Below are positions 1-6,823 of a stretch of 19,643 nt of DNA, piece by piece; the stretch's first letter is position 1, and every line of letters starts with the position of its first letter. Both the position numbers and the translations under genes were made by a program. A model generated the notes under the pieces. That model did no database searches, was not told the origin of the DNA, and saw nothing but the letters and a program-made list of their open reading frames with translations. Location of the stretch: positions 1 through 19,643 of the forward strand of contig DKCO01000037.1 in NCBI GenBank assembly GCA_002452215.1. The letters are read 5' to 3'. This DNA comes from Spirochaetales bacterium UBA6872. Its GTDB lineage: Bacteria > Spirochaetota > Spirochaetia > Sphaerochaetales > Sphaerochaetaceae.

Positions 1-2
1 GA

Positions 3-86
3 GAGAGAAAAAAGAAAATGAAGTCTGCCAATGAAACAGCAAGAGATTCTTACAAGTACAAGAAGACAAATAAAGGGACTGTTTGA
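3..86 (+). CDS. possible C-terminal end of a gene entering from the left
   Basis: All three plus-strand frames are open at the window edge. They stop at 19-21, 32-34 and 84-86. The longest gives 27 residues, lysine-rich and hydrophilic (it ends NKGTV), which could be the tail of a gene converging on the EF-G-like gene. Nothing in it identifies a family. If real, its stop codon lies inside the hairpin at 75-111, which would then serve both genes. It may equally be non-coding. Confidence 0.22.
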   Translation, partial: ERKKKMKSANETARDSYKYKKTNKGTV

Positions 87-111
87 AAGCCTAGACTTTT
101 TTAACAGCCCC
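62..111 (-). terminator. rho-independent terminator of the EF-G-like gene
   Basis: Read on the minus strand, GGGGCTGTT (103-111) pairs with AACAGTCCC (75-83) across a 19-base loop, which can itself form a short AAAG/CTTT helix. A U-rich run (TTTATTTGTCTTCTTG) follows at 59-74. The stem is complete in the minus-strand RNA, with one G-U pair, but has an A-C mismatch in the plus-strand RNA. That supports a terminator for the gene ending at 130. The plus side is also followed by T-rich sequence, so it could act in both directions. Confidence 0.6.
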
Positions 112-129
112 TTCGCTCTTTCTCGATTG

Positions 130-2208
130 TTATTCGTTTTCTCTCTCTTCTTTGGCTTTTGCAATCACATCCTCAGCAAGCTTTCCGTTGAGTATCTCAT
201 AATGGTCGAATTCAAGCTCAAAGGAACCTGTTCCTGATGTCATAGCTTTTAGCTCTATAGCGTAATTGCGAAGCTCCGCCATTGGCACTTCCGCTTTTAC
301 AGCCGTTAGATGTCCTTTCTCATCCTGCCCAAGCACTCTGCCTCTCTTTCCTGACAAGTCAGATAGGATAGAACCAAGATATTCATTGTCAACAAACACT
401 TCAAGCTTCACAAATGGCTCTAGCAAGACAGCACCAGCATTTTTCAAAGCTGCTTCCATTGCTCCCTTTGCAGCGAGCTTGAAAGCCATTTCAGATGAAT
501 CAACAGGGTGCTCTTTTCCATCAATGAGGTTTATACCGATATCTACAAGAGGGTAGCCTGCCAAGAAGCCTTCTTGCATAGCTTCCTGTATACCTTTTTC
601 TATTCCAGGGATATAGCCCTTTGAGATCGATCCGCCTTTGATTGAGTTTGTGAATTCGTAGAATTTTCCTCTCTCGATTGGCATGATTTCCAATACGACT
701 CGCCCGAATTGGCCATGTCCTCCAGATTGCTTCTTGTGGGAGTATTCAGCGATTCCAGATTTCTTTGTGATGGTTTCTCTATAAGCAATCTTAGGAGTCT
801 TTGTGTGTATCGCAATCTTTTGCTTGTCTCTGATTTTATCGAGGATCATGTTTATCTGAAGCTCGCCCATTCCTCCTATTATCGACTCTTTCGTCTCTTC
901 GTTGTAGTCGACTTTGAAAGTAAGGTCCTCTTCTGCAATCTTGTGGAGAGCATCATTCATCTTGTCTTGGCTCTTCTTGTCATCGGCTGTGATTGCAAGC
1001 TGGAATACAGGTTGGGGGAGTCTCAAAGGCCTGAATCTTCTCTTCATATTTGGGTCTCCAATCAATGTGGAGTTTGTATTTGCAATATCGAACTTTGCTA
1101 GAACGCCAATATCTCCAGCTTCGAGCATATCAGTTTCAATCAGTTTTTTTCCTACAGCTCTATAGATCTTGCCCGGTTTTGCCTTCTTTCCAATTTCAGG
1201 GTTTGTAAGTTCTGTCTCTGGTGTGATCTTGCCTGTTACGACCTTCAAGAAACTCAATTTTCCAGAGAATTGGTCGATTGTTGTCTTGAAGCAATATGCG
1301 GACGCTGCTCCCTCCGGAGTAATTTTTAGAACAGTTTCCTCTCCTTCGCGCCCTATTATGTATTCATCCATTCCAAGAGGTGAAGGGAAGTTGTTTTTGA
1401 TGAAGTTTAAAAGGCTTGTTATTCCAGCTCCTTTGTCTGTTGCTCCACAGAATACAGGTACGATCCTGTTTGTAGCAAGACCTTCTTTTAGTCCTCTTCT
1501 TATATCATCTGCCGAGAGTGTGTTCTCTTCAAAATACTTTTCAATTAGATCGTCTGCGCCTTCTGCTGCATTCTCGATAAGTCTATGTCTAAAGTCATCT
1601 ACTACGACTGCAAATTTCTCTGGAATAGGCATTGGGGTCTCTTTTCCGCCTTCGTGGCATTGATATGCTTGGTTTTCGATGAGGTTAATTACACCTTGGA
1701 ATTCCTCTGCTTCCCCTAGTGCCATCACAACTGGAACGAATGTTGCATCGAACTCTTCTTCAAGAGAGTCTATTACTTTTCTGAAGCTAGCTCTTTCCTT
1801 GTCCATCTTGTTTATGAAGACAGCTCTTGGTTTTTCTCTCTCATCCAACCGTCTCCATAGCTTTATTGTCTCGATTTGTGCTCCTTCTCTTCCATCAACA
1901 AGCATCAATGCGGCTTCGGTTGCTCTGAATGCACAAATTGCTTCTCCTATGAAGTCGGCTGTTCCGGGAGTGTCAAGTATATTGATCGTCTTGCCATCCC
2001 AAACAGTGGAGGCGAGTGATGTATGTATCGATATCTTTCTTTGTATCTCTTCTTCAGTGTAGTCACTGATTGTCTTTCCGGTCTCAACTTTCTCGGCTTT
2101 AGCTAGTGTTCCTGTGTAGTACAGCATCTGCTCGATCAAGTTTGTCTTACCCGTGCCATTATGGCCGATGATGGCGATATTCCTGATATCTTTTGTCTCA
2201 ACGCTCAT
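130..2208 (-). CDS. elongation factor G-like GTPase (EFG-II type), catalytic His absent
   Basis: This is a 692-residue translational GTPase with the full EF-G domain order. The GTPase domain has P-loop GHNGTGKT (15-22), switch-I RKISI (57-61), G3 DTPGTADF (79-86) and G4 NKMD (133-136). Domain II, domain III and domain IV follow, with the tip motif GGHGQFG (496-502), and then domain V. The G3 histidine that activates water in EF-G and EF-Tu (DTPGH) is Thr83, and the Mg-binding switch-I Thr is Ser60. These features match the EFG-II group (for example Thermus EF-G-2), which binds ribosomes but whose cellular role is unclear. The frame stays open to 2292, but AGGAGG at 2215-2220 fixes the start at 2208. 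It is transcribed alone and followed by a hairpin terminator. It is unlikely to be the main translocase. Confidence 0.9.
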   Translation of the reverse strand: MSVETKDIRNIAIIGHNGTGKTNLIEQMLYYTGTLAKAEKVETGKTISDYTEEEIQRKISIHTSLASTVWDGKTINILDTPGTADFIGEAICAFRATEAALMLVDGREGAQIETIKLWRRLDEREKPRAVFINKMDKERASFRKVIDSLEEEFDATFVPVVMALGEAEEFQGVINLIENQAYQCHEGGKETPMPIPEKFAVVVDDFRHRLIENAAEGADDLIEKYFEENTLSADDIRRGLKEGLATNRIVPVFCGATDKGAGITSLLNFIKNNFPSPLGMDEYIIGREGEETVLKITPEGAASAYCFKTTIDQFSGKLSFLKVVTGKITPETELTNPEIGKKAKPGKIYRAVGKKLIETDMLEAGDIGVLAKFDIANTNSTLIGDPNMKRRFRPLRLPQPVFQLAITADDKKSQDKMNDALHKIAEEDLTFKVDYNEETKESIIGGMGELQINMILDKIRDKQKIAIHTKTPKIAYRETITKKSGIAEYSHKKQSGGHGQFGRVVLEIMPIERGKFYEFTNSIKGGSISKGYIPGIEKGIQEAMQEGFLAGYPLVDIGINLIDGKEHPVDSSEMAFKLAAKGAMEAALKNAGAVLLEPFVKLEVFVDNEYLGSILSDLSGKRGRVLGQDEKGHLTAVKAEVPMAELRNYAIELKAMTSGTGSFELEFDHYEILNGKLAEDVIAKAKEERENE

Positions 2209-2214
2209 TAATTC

Positions 2215-2220
2215 CCTCCT
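2215..2220 (-). promoter_or_regulatory. ribosome binding site of the EF-G-like gene
   Basis: A perfect AGGAGG on the minus strand, six bases before the ATG at 2208. It decides the start against the longer open frame reaching 2292. Confidence 0.85.
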
Positions 2221-2356
2221 TTTGAAAATCATCAAGCTATGAGAAAATCGTAAAATAGCACCGCTCAGATGTAAAGGAAAATCGTAGTCCAAGGCAAAAC
2301 CTTGTCGGGCTTTACCTTGTTGTGGAAATGCAAGTTATGCAAAATCGATAAGAGTT

Positions 2357-3223
2357 TTATTCTTTCTCTCCAAGCCCAAGAAGATGGGATGGCAACTCTC
2401 TTGTCATTTTGTTTATATCCTCTTCGCAAATGCCATTCTCGGACATGAAAGTCAAATATTGAAGCATTGCTTTCTCCCATGGAGGAGTTGCTGGGTTTCC
2501 GCAATCTGTGGAGAGAATCGTATTGTTTGTACCAAGTTCTTTTATTGCTTCGAGATTGCGCTCTGAATTATCAATCCATTTGCCTGTCTTAAGAGGTTGC
2601 ATGAAGCAACGCTCGAGAACCACATCGAAATCAGAGACGAGTTTTCTTTGTGTTTCAATGCTCATATCAACAATCCAATACTCTGGATGCGTTATTACTA
2701 TCTTTTCAACTCCGATCTCTCTAGCTTCTTCTGCTACAAGAAGCGATTCTTTTGGCGATATATGTCCTGTTGCAAGAACAACATTGTAGTTTTTTATGAG
2801 GGAGAATATTTCTCTTAGTTCTGATTTTATAGCGCCTTTTTCATCAAAAACACAAAGACCACCAGCTTTCCCTCGTTTTTGGTATTCGTTTTGCGCATCT
2901 ACAGTTGGAAGCCAAATTATCTTTGCTCCCATTTCAAGAGCTGTTTGTACAGCCCGCGGGTTGAAACCTCCAGCTTCATAGTTAAGCACAAGGCCTCCAA
3001 ACATTGTGAATGAATTGCATCCATGCATGCTTTTGTTGTATGCGTTGCAAATAGATGCACGCGCAACTGTTGATGAGTGGTGTCCTTTTATAACAATCGC
3101 TCTTGCATTTGAACGAACTGCTGACAATGTCAACTCCAAGTCATTATAAGTCCTTGCGCAAATGTCTGGCGCTGTATGTACATGCATGTCGATGACGCTA
3201 TCAAGTGTAATAGGTTTATTCAT
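2357..3223 (-). CDS. DUF6282-type amidohydrolase-like protein
   Basis: The product has 288 residues and no signal peptide or membrane segment, so it should be cytosolic. Its motifs fit a metal-dependent TIM-barrel hydrolase of the amidohydrolase/PHP kind: DMHVHTAPD with HxH (His14, His16) near the N terminus, IKGHHSS (Lys46, His48, His49), ATGHIS near residue 153, ITHPEY near 178, and LSTDCGNP near 239. These would supply the metal-binding histidines and the late aspartate. The overall pattern resembles DUF6282, whose substrate is unknown, so none is proposed here. The start is set by GGAGG at 3228-3232. The upstream AAA ATPase stops at 3240, only 16 bases away, so the two genes probably share a transcript. 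No convincing terminator follows. Confidence 0.8.
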   Translation of the reverse strand: MNKPITLDSVIDMHVHTAPDICARTYNDLELTLSAVRSNARAIVIKGHHSSTVARASICNAYNKSMHGCNSFTMFGGLVLNYEAGGFNPRAVQTALEMGAKIIWLPTVDAQNEYQKRGKAGGLCVFDEKGAIKSELREIFSLIKNYNVVLATGHISPKESLLVAEEAREIGVEKIVITHPEYWIVDMSIETQRKLVSDFDVVLERCFMQPLKTGKWIDNSERNLEAIKELGTNNTILSTDCGNPATPPWEKAMLQYLTFMSENGICEEDINKMTRELPSHLLGLGEKE

Positions 3224-3227
3224 ATTG

Positions 3228-3232
3228 CCTCC
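3228..3232 (-). promoter_or_regulatory. ribosome binding site of the DUF6282 gene
   Basis: GGAGG on the minus strand, four bases before the ATG at 3223. It lies in the 16-base gap after the AAA ATPase stop codon and rules out the longer frame starting at 3298. Confidence 0.75.
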
Positions 3233-3239
3233 AATTTTT

Positions 3240-4502
3240 TTAAACGCCAAGTGCTGTGATAGGTATGACATTAACTCCATCTTCACGACAATAAGCATAT
3301 TGAGTCAAACCACAAATTACAGCCAGAAACGATGCATTTTTTCCTGTTGCTTCTTTCATCGCTTTATTTGTTTTGATGAGGTTTTTGGCCGCTATGTCAA
3401 TTTGGTTGGATCCAAGTTTGATTTCTATTGCTCCCCAAGAACCATCCGGCGCTTCTATTATGGAATCGACTTCATTGTCTTTATAATCTTGGTAGTGAAA
3501 AAGGCGACAACCCGATGCCGATGCATATATTGAGAGATCTCTTTCGACAAGAGCCTCAAACAAAAAGCCAAAGGTTTCCAAGTTGTTTAACATTGATGTG
3601 GCTGTTAAACCAAGAAGGGCTGCTGCAATCGATGGGTCTGTAAAGTGTCTCTTTTCCATTTGCTTGATTCTTAAAGATGATCTTATTGAAGGAGAAAATG
3701 GAAGTTGGGGAGAAATCAAAAAAAGCCTGGATAGAATATCCAAGTAGCAATTGATTGTTTCATCACTTATGTCACCATTCATGTCTCTGATAAGTGTTCT
3801 TTTTGATGCAGTTGTACTTTCGTTTCTGGCAAGAGAGTGCATGAATCTGTTCATTTTTGCAATATCAATAGATTTCATGACTCTTGGAATATCTTCTTGC
3901 AAAATACCATTTACATAATCGGATGAAAAAGATGATGCGTGTTGGATTGGTAGGTCTATGGCAGAAGGCCATCCCCCTCGCACTATAAGATATGCAAGTT
4001 TTTCAATGCCTGGGTTTTCTATTTGTATAATATCCTCTATGTTTTTATCGAAAAGGGAATATAAGGATATCTCTCCTGATGATTCTCCTGATTCAAATAG
4101 GGACATTGGTTTCATTGCCAGCAAAGAAATCCTGCCTGTTCCAGAATGCATTATCCCTTTACGCTCTGGCGTTGATGACCCAGTTAGGATGAACTGGCCT
4201 TTTTTGTTTGACTTATCTACTTCGAATCTTACAGCATCCCAAATGGAAGGTATCTCTTGCCATTCATCTATAAGATGAGGGCTTTCTCCTTTTAAGACAA
4301 AAGAGTTGTCCAGCATAGCTATTTGCCTATTTGCAAAATTATCTGTCGAATCGCCCAGCATTATGCAACTAGAGGCATGTTTTGTGGCTGTCCATGTCTT
4401 CCCACAGGCTTTTGGGCCTTGCAAGCATATAGCTTTCGATATTGCGAGTTTTTGATCTATTTGCTTGTCAATCAACCGCGGCTTGTAAAATGAATTTTCC
4501 AT
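3240..4502 (-). CDS. AAA family ATPase with DUF4143 / nuclease-like C-terminal domain
   Basis: A 420-residue protein of the AAA_14-DUF4143 family. Walker A is GPKACGKT (29-36, Lys35). Walker B is HLIDEWQEIP (from 76, with Asp79-Glu80). The sensor-1-like ILTGSS is at 105-110, and GTGRI with a possible arginine finger follows at 121-125. The C-terminal part carries an EVDSII...AIEIK pattern (Asp346, Glu360, Lys362), which looks like a PD-(D/E)xK nuclease fold. Family members are common, often multicopy, and of unknown function; roles in defence or mobile DNA have been suggested but are not shown here. The ATG at 4502 has no Shine-Dalgarno sequence, only an A-rich stretch. Tandem repeats fill the upstream gap, and the DUF6282 gene follows closely. 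Confidence 0.85.
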   Translation of the reverse strand: MENSFYKPRLIDKQIDQKLAISKAICLQGPKACGKTWTATKHASSCIMLGDSTDNFANRQIAMLDNSFVLKGESPHLIDEWQEIPSIWDAVRFEVDKSNKKGQFILTGSSTPERKGIMHSGTGRISLLAMKPMSLFESGESSGEISLYSLFDKNIEDIIQIENPGIEKLAYLIVRGGWPSAIDLPIQHASSFSSDYVNGILQEDIPRVMKSIDIAKMNRFMHSLARNESTTASKRTLIRDMNGDISDETINCYLDILSRLFLISPQLPFSPSIRSSLRIKQMEKRHFTDPSIAAALLGLTATSMLNNLETFGFLFEALVERDLSIYASASGCRLFHYQDYKDNEVDSIIEAPDGSWGAIEIKLGSNQIDIAAKNLIKTNKAMKEATGKNASFLAVICGLTQYAYCREDGVNVIPITALGV

Positions 4503-4528
4503 AAGTCTATTTTTTTGTTATGCATGCT

Positions 4529-4613
4529 ATTTTGTCAAGCTATGTTTAAAGAATTTATCAAACTCAGTTGTGCAAATTTGTTAAAGTGGGTTGTATGAAT
4601 TTGTCAAAGTATG
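4529..4613. repeat. 23-bp tandem repeat array (3.7 degenerate copies)
   Basis: Successive units start at 4529, 4552, 4575 and 4598, each exactly 23 bases apart; the last is cut at 16 bases. The shared core is AATTTGTCAAA with variants (ATTTTGTCAAG, AATTTATCAAA, AATTTGTTAAA, AATTTGTCAAA). Two units end in GTTGT plus a purine-rich tail. On the minus strand the core reads TTTGACAAA, a -35-like sequence, upstream of the AAA ATPase. The array fills most of the gap between this gene and the EF-G2 terminator. It may be a multi-site operator or promoter region, or the remnant of a dispersed repeat. Confidence 0.6.
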
Positions 4614-4618
4614 AAACA

Positions 4619-4642
4619 GGAGCATCCAATATTGAATGCTCC
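4619..4642 (-). terminator. hairpin after the EF-G2-like gene
   Basis: A nearly perfect 24-base palindrome. Read on the minus strand, GGAGCAT pairs with ATGCTCC, extended by a U-G pair and CAAT/ATTG. On the plus strand the same position is a C-A mismatch, which favours function in the minus transcript ending at 4653. The following sequence (TGTTTCAT) is only weakly U-rich, so termination may be partial. Confidence 0.5.
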
Positions 4643-4652
4643 CATGCTCCGT

Positions 4653-6683
4653 TTAATTTGCTTTTTCCGAGTAGTGGTCAAACTCCATCGAGAAGCTTCC
4701 TCTACCTTGTGTCGCCGATCTTAGAACCGTTGTGTAGCCGAACATCTTCGCCAGTGGCGCCTCTGCAATGACAGTATCGGAAGAGGATTTGGACTCCATA
4801 GATATTACAATACCGCCACGGGAAGTCAGAGATGAGATTACATCACCGATGTACTCAGATGGAGCTGTTGCTTGGATTTTCATTATCGGCTCCATCATAA
4901 TCGCGCCAGCTTCTTGGCAAATTCTGTCGAATCCCATTGCTGCACAAGTTGTGAATGCCATTGGGGTTGATGTAAGCTCATTGTATCCAATCTCTGTTAT
5001 GTCGACTTCGATATCTGTGCATTCATAGCCATATTGTATTCCAGATAAGAATGCACCGTTTATACCGCTTTTTATTGCTTCGATTATTTCCTCTGGGATA
5101 TCTCTTGTTTTTGCGCTTATCTTTAGTAGGTTGCCGCTTCTTGGTGCAAGAGGCTTGACTGTCATAGATAGCTTTGCATAGTTTTCCTTGTTGGCTATTG
5201 TCTTGTCGAACTCCTCTGTTCCAGAGGCCTCATGTTTTATGCTTTCCCTGTATGACACCTGAGGGTTTCCGACTCGTGCATCTATCTTCATCTCCTTTGT
5301 TATTCTTGTCACAAGCACATCAAGATGCAATTCTCCCATTCCTGAGATTATAAGTTGACCTGTCTCCTCATCGTCTTTGTATGTGAATGTCGGATCTTCC
5401 ATTGCAAGGCTTTCAAGCGCTTTCTTTAGTTTGTCTTGATCAGCTGTAGTGTTCGGTTCTATCGCAATTGAGATGACTGGGGTAGGGAACACCATCTTCT
5501 CCAAAAGATATGGGTAGTTCTCCTGTCCTATAGTATCTCCTGTTTGAGCAAGCTTGAAGCCTACAATTACGCCTATATCGCCAGCTTTCAATTCCGAAAT
5601 GTCTTCCTCGCGCATGGCATGCATCCTGAATAGTCTGTTTATTCTTTCTTTCTTGCCTTTTGATATGTTGTATACAGCAACTCCCTTCTTGAGTGTCCCT
5701 GAGTATACTCTGACAAAACATAGAGGGCCAGCTTGCGCGTCAACTTGGATTTTGAAGATCAAAGCCTCCAAGTGTCCATTTGGATCATGCTTTATCTCCT
5801 CTGTCTTTCCGTTTTTTGCATTGATTGCCTCAATCGGCGGAAGATCTAGTGGTGATGGCAGAAGCTCAACAACTCCATCTAGGAGAGGTTGAACGCCGAT
5901 ATTCTTCAAGCTCGACCCGACGAACACAGGCAAAATCTCTCGAGAAATTGTGCACTTTCTCAATGCTTTCAGGATCTCATCCTTGCCAAGCTCCTCTCCT
6001 GAGAGGAATTTTTCCATGATATTGTCATCAAACGATGACACAGCATCTATGAGTTTCTCATACCATTCATCGGCAAGCTGTTTCATATCATCAGGGATTT
6101 CATTCATCTCCATTGTGCTTCCCTGGTCTGAGCTCGAGAATGTTATGTACTTTTTATCTAGGATATCGATGACGCCGGAAAAAGAGCTCTCTGACCCAAC
6201 TGGCAAAAAGAGCGGGGCAGGGTTTGCTCCTAGTTTCTTCTTCATTTGCTCCAAGACAGCATAGAAATCAGCGCCCATCCTATCCATTTTGTTTATAAAT
6301 GCGATTCTTGGGACTTTGTATGTATCGGCTTGCCTCCACACTGTCTCTGTTTGTGGCTCAACGCCTCCAACTGCGCAAAAGATGCAAACAGCACCATCCA
6401 AAACTCTTAATGAACGCTCGACTTCTGCTGTGAAGTCAACATGTCCCGGAGTATCTATGATGTTGATTTGGTGTTCTTTCCAAAAGCATGTTGTTGCTGC
6501 ACTTGTGATAGTGATTCCTCTATCTTGCTCTTGTTGCATCCAGTCCATGGTCGCCTCTCCATTGTCGACCTCTCCGATGCGGTGGTTCTCTCCAGTATAG
6601 AATAGTATCCTCTCTGTTGTTGTTGTCTTTCCTGCATCTATGTGAGCCATAATGCCTATATTTCGAATATATTCATCGTTCAT
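4653..6683 (-). CDS. elongation factor G, recycling (EF-G2 / spdEFG2) type
   Basis: A GTPase of about 676 residues. G1 is AHIDAGKT (13-20), switch I is RGITITSAAT (55-64), G3 is DTPGHVDF (77-84, catalytic His81 kept) and G4 is NKMD (131-134). Domains II-V follow, ending with the usual GSFSMEFDHY. The tip of domain IV lacks the GGxGQ(Y/F)G loop of translocating EF-G and reads FDKTIANKENYAKL instead (from 492). That resembles mitochondrial EF-G2 and the spirochaetal EF-G2 shown in Borrelia to act only with RRF in ribosome recycling. The recycling role is inferred from this feature. The first ATG of the frame is at 6707 and would add eight residues (MIYGIVKA). I prefer the ATG at 6683 because it gives the usual short N terminus before RNIGI, but neither start has a good ribosome binding site. 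Confidence 0.88.
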   Translation of the reverse strand: MNDEYIRNIGIMAHIDAGKTTTTERILFYTGENHRIGEVDNGEATMDWMQQEQDRGITITSAATTCFWKEHQINIIDTPGHVDFTAEVERSLRVLDGAVCIFCAVGGVEPQTETVWRQADTYKVPRIAFINKMDRMGADFYAVLEQMKKKLGANPAPLFLPVGSESSFSGVIDILDKKYITFSSSDQGSTMEMNEIPDDMKQLADEWYEKLIDAVSSFDDNIMEKFLSGEELGKDEILKALRKCTISREILPVFVGSSLKNIGVQPLLDGVVELLPSPLDLPPIEAINAKNGKTEEIKHDPNGHLEALIFKIQVDAQAGPLCFVRVYSGTLKKGVAVYNISKGKKERINRLFRMHAMREEDISELKAGDIGVIVGFKLAQTGDTIGQENYPYLLEKMVFPTPVISIAIEPNTTADQDKLKKALESLAMEDPTFTYKDDEETGQLIISGMGELHLDVLVTRITKEMKIDARVGNPQVSYRESIKHEASGTEEFDKTIANKENYAKLSMTVKPLAPRSGNLLKISAKTRDIPEEIIEAIKSGINGAFLSGIQYGYECTDIEVDITEIGYNELTSTPMAFTTCAAMGFDRICQEAGAIMMEPIMKIQATAPSEYIGDVISSLTSRGGIVISMESKSSSDTVIAEAPLAKMFGYTTVLRSATQGRGSFSMEFDHYSEKAN

Positions 6684-6774
6684 AGCCTTGACGATACCAT
6701 AAATCATGGTGGTTAGACAATTTCAATAGCTATCAGCTCATTTTGATTTGAAACATTATCCATGGTTAAGAATT

Positions 6775-6800
6775 TGGCTCGACCGTTTTTAATCGAGCCA
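6775..6800 (-). terminator. hairpin terminator of the metal ATPase gene
   Basis: TGGCTCGA (6793-6800 on the minus strand) pairs perfectly with TCGAGCCA (6775-6782) around a 10-base loop. It starts 23 bases after the stop codon of the P-type ATPase. The downstream sequence on the minus strand (AATTCTTAACC) is only modestly U-rich. Confidence 0.55.
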
Positions 6801-6823
6801 GATTCATAAAGCCAAATAGCTAG

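Noticed and set aside
709..2062. Long plus-strand open frames antisense to the EF-G-like gene, and similar ones over the EF-G2 and ATPase genes
   Set aside because: They are shadows of well-supported minus-strand genes, with no ribosome sites and no family motifs.
2209..2292. N-terminal extension of the EF-G-like protein
   Set aside because: The frame is open, but AGGAGG at 2215-2220 and the family N terminus place the start at 2208.
2288..2302. Small CAAGG/CCTTG hairpin between the DUF6282 and EF-G-like genes
   Set aside because: Five pairs only and no U-run follows; too weak to call a terminator.
4529..4613. CRISPR array
   Set aside because: Periodic, but the units are directly adjacent and degenerate, with no unique spacers and no cas genes nearby.
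6684..6774. Promoter of the EF-G2-like gene
   Set aside because: A GATAAT-like sequence exists but no acceptable -35 box at proper spacing; not called.
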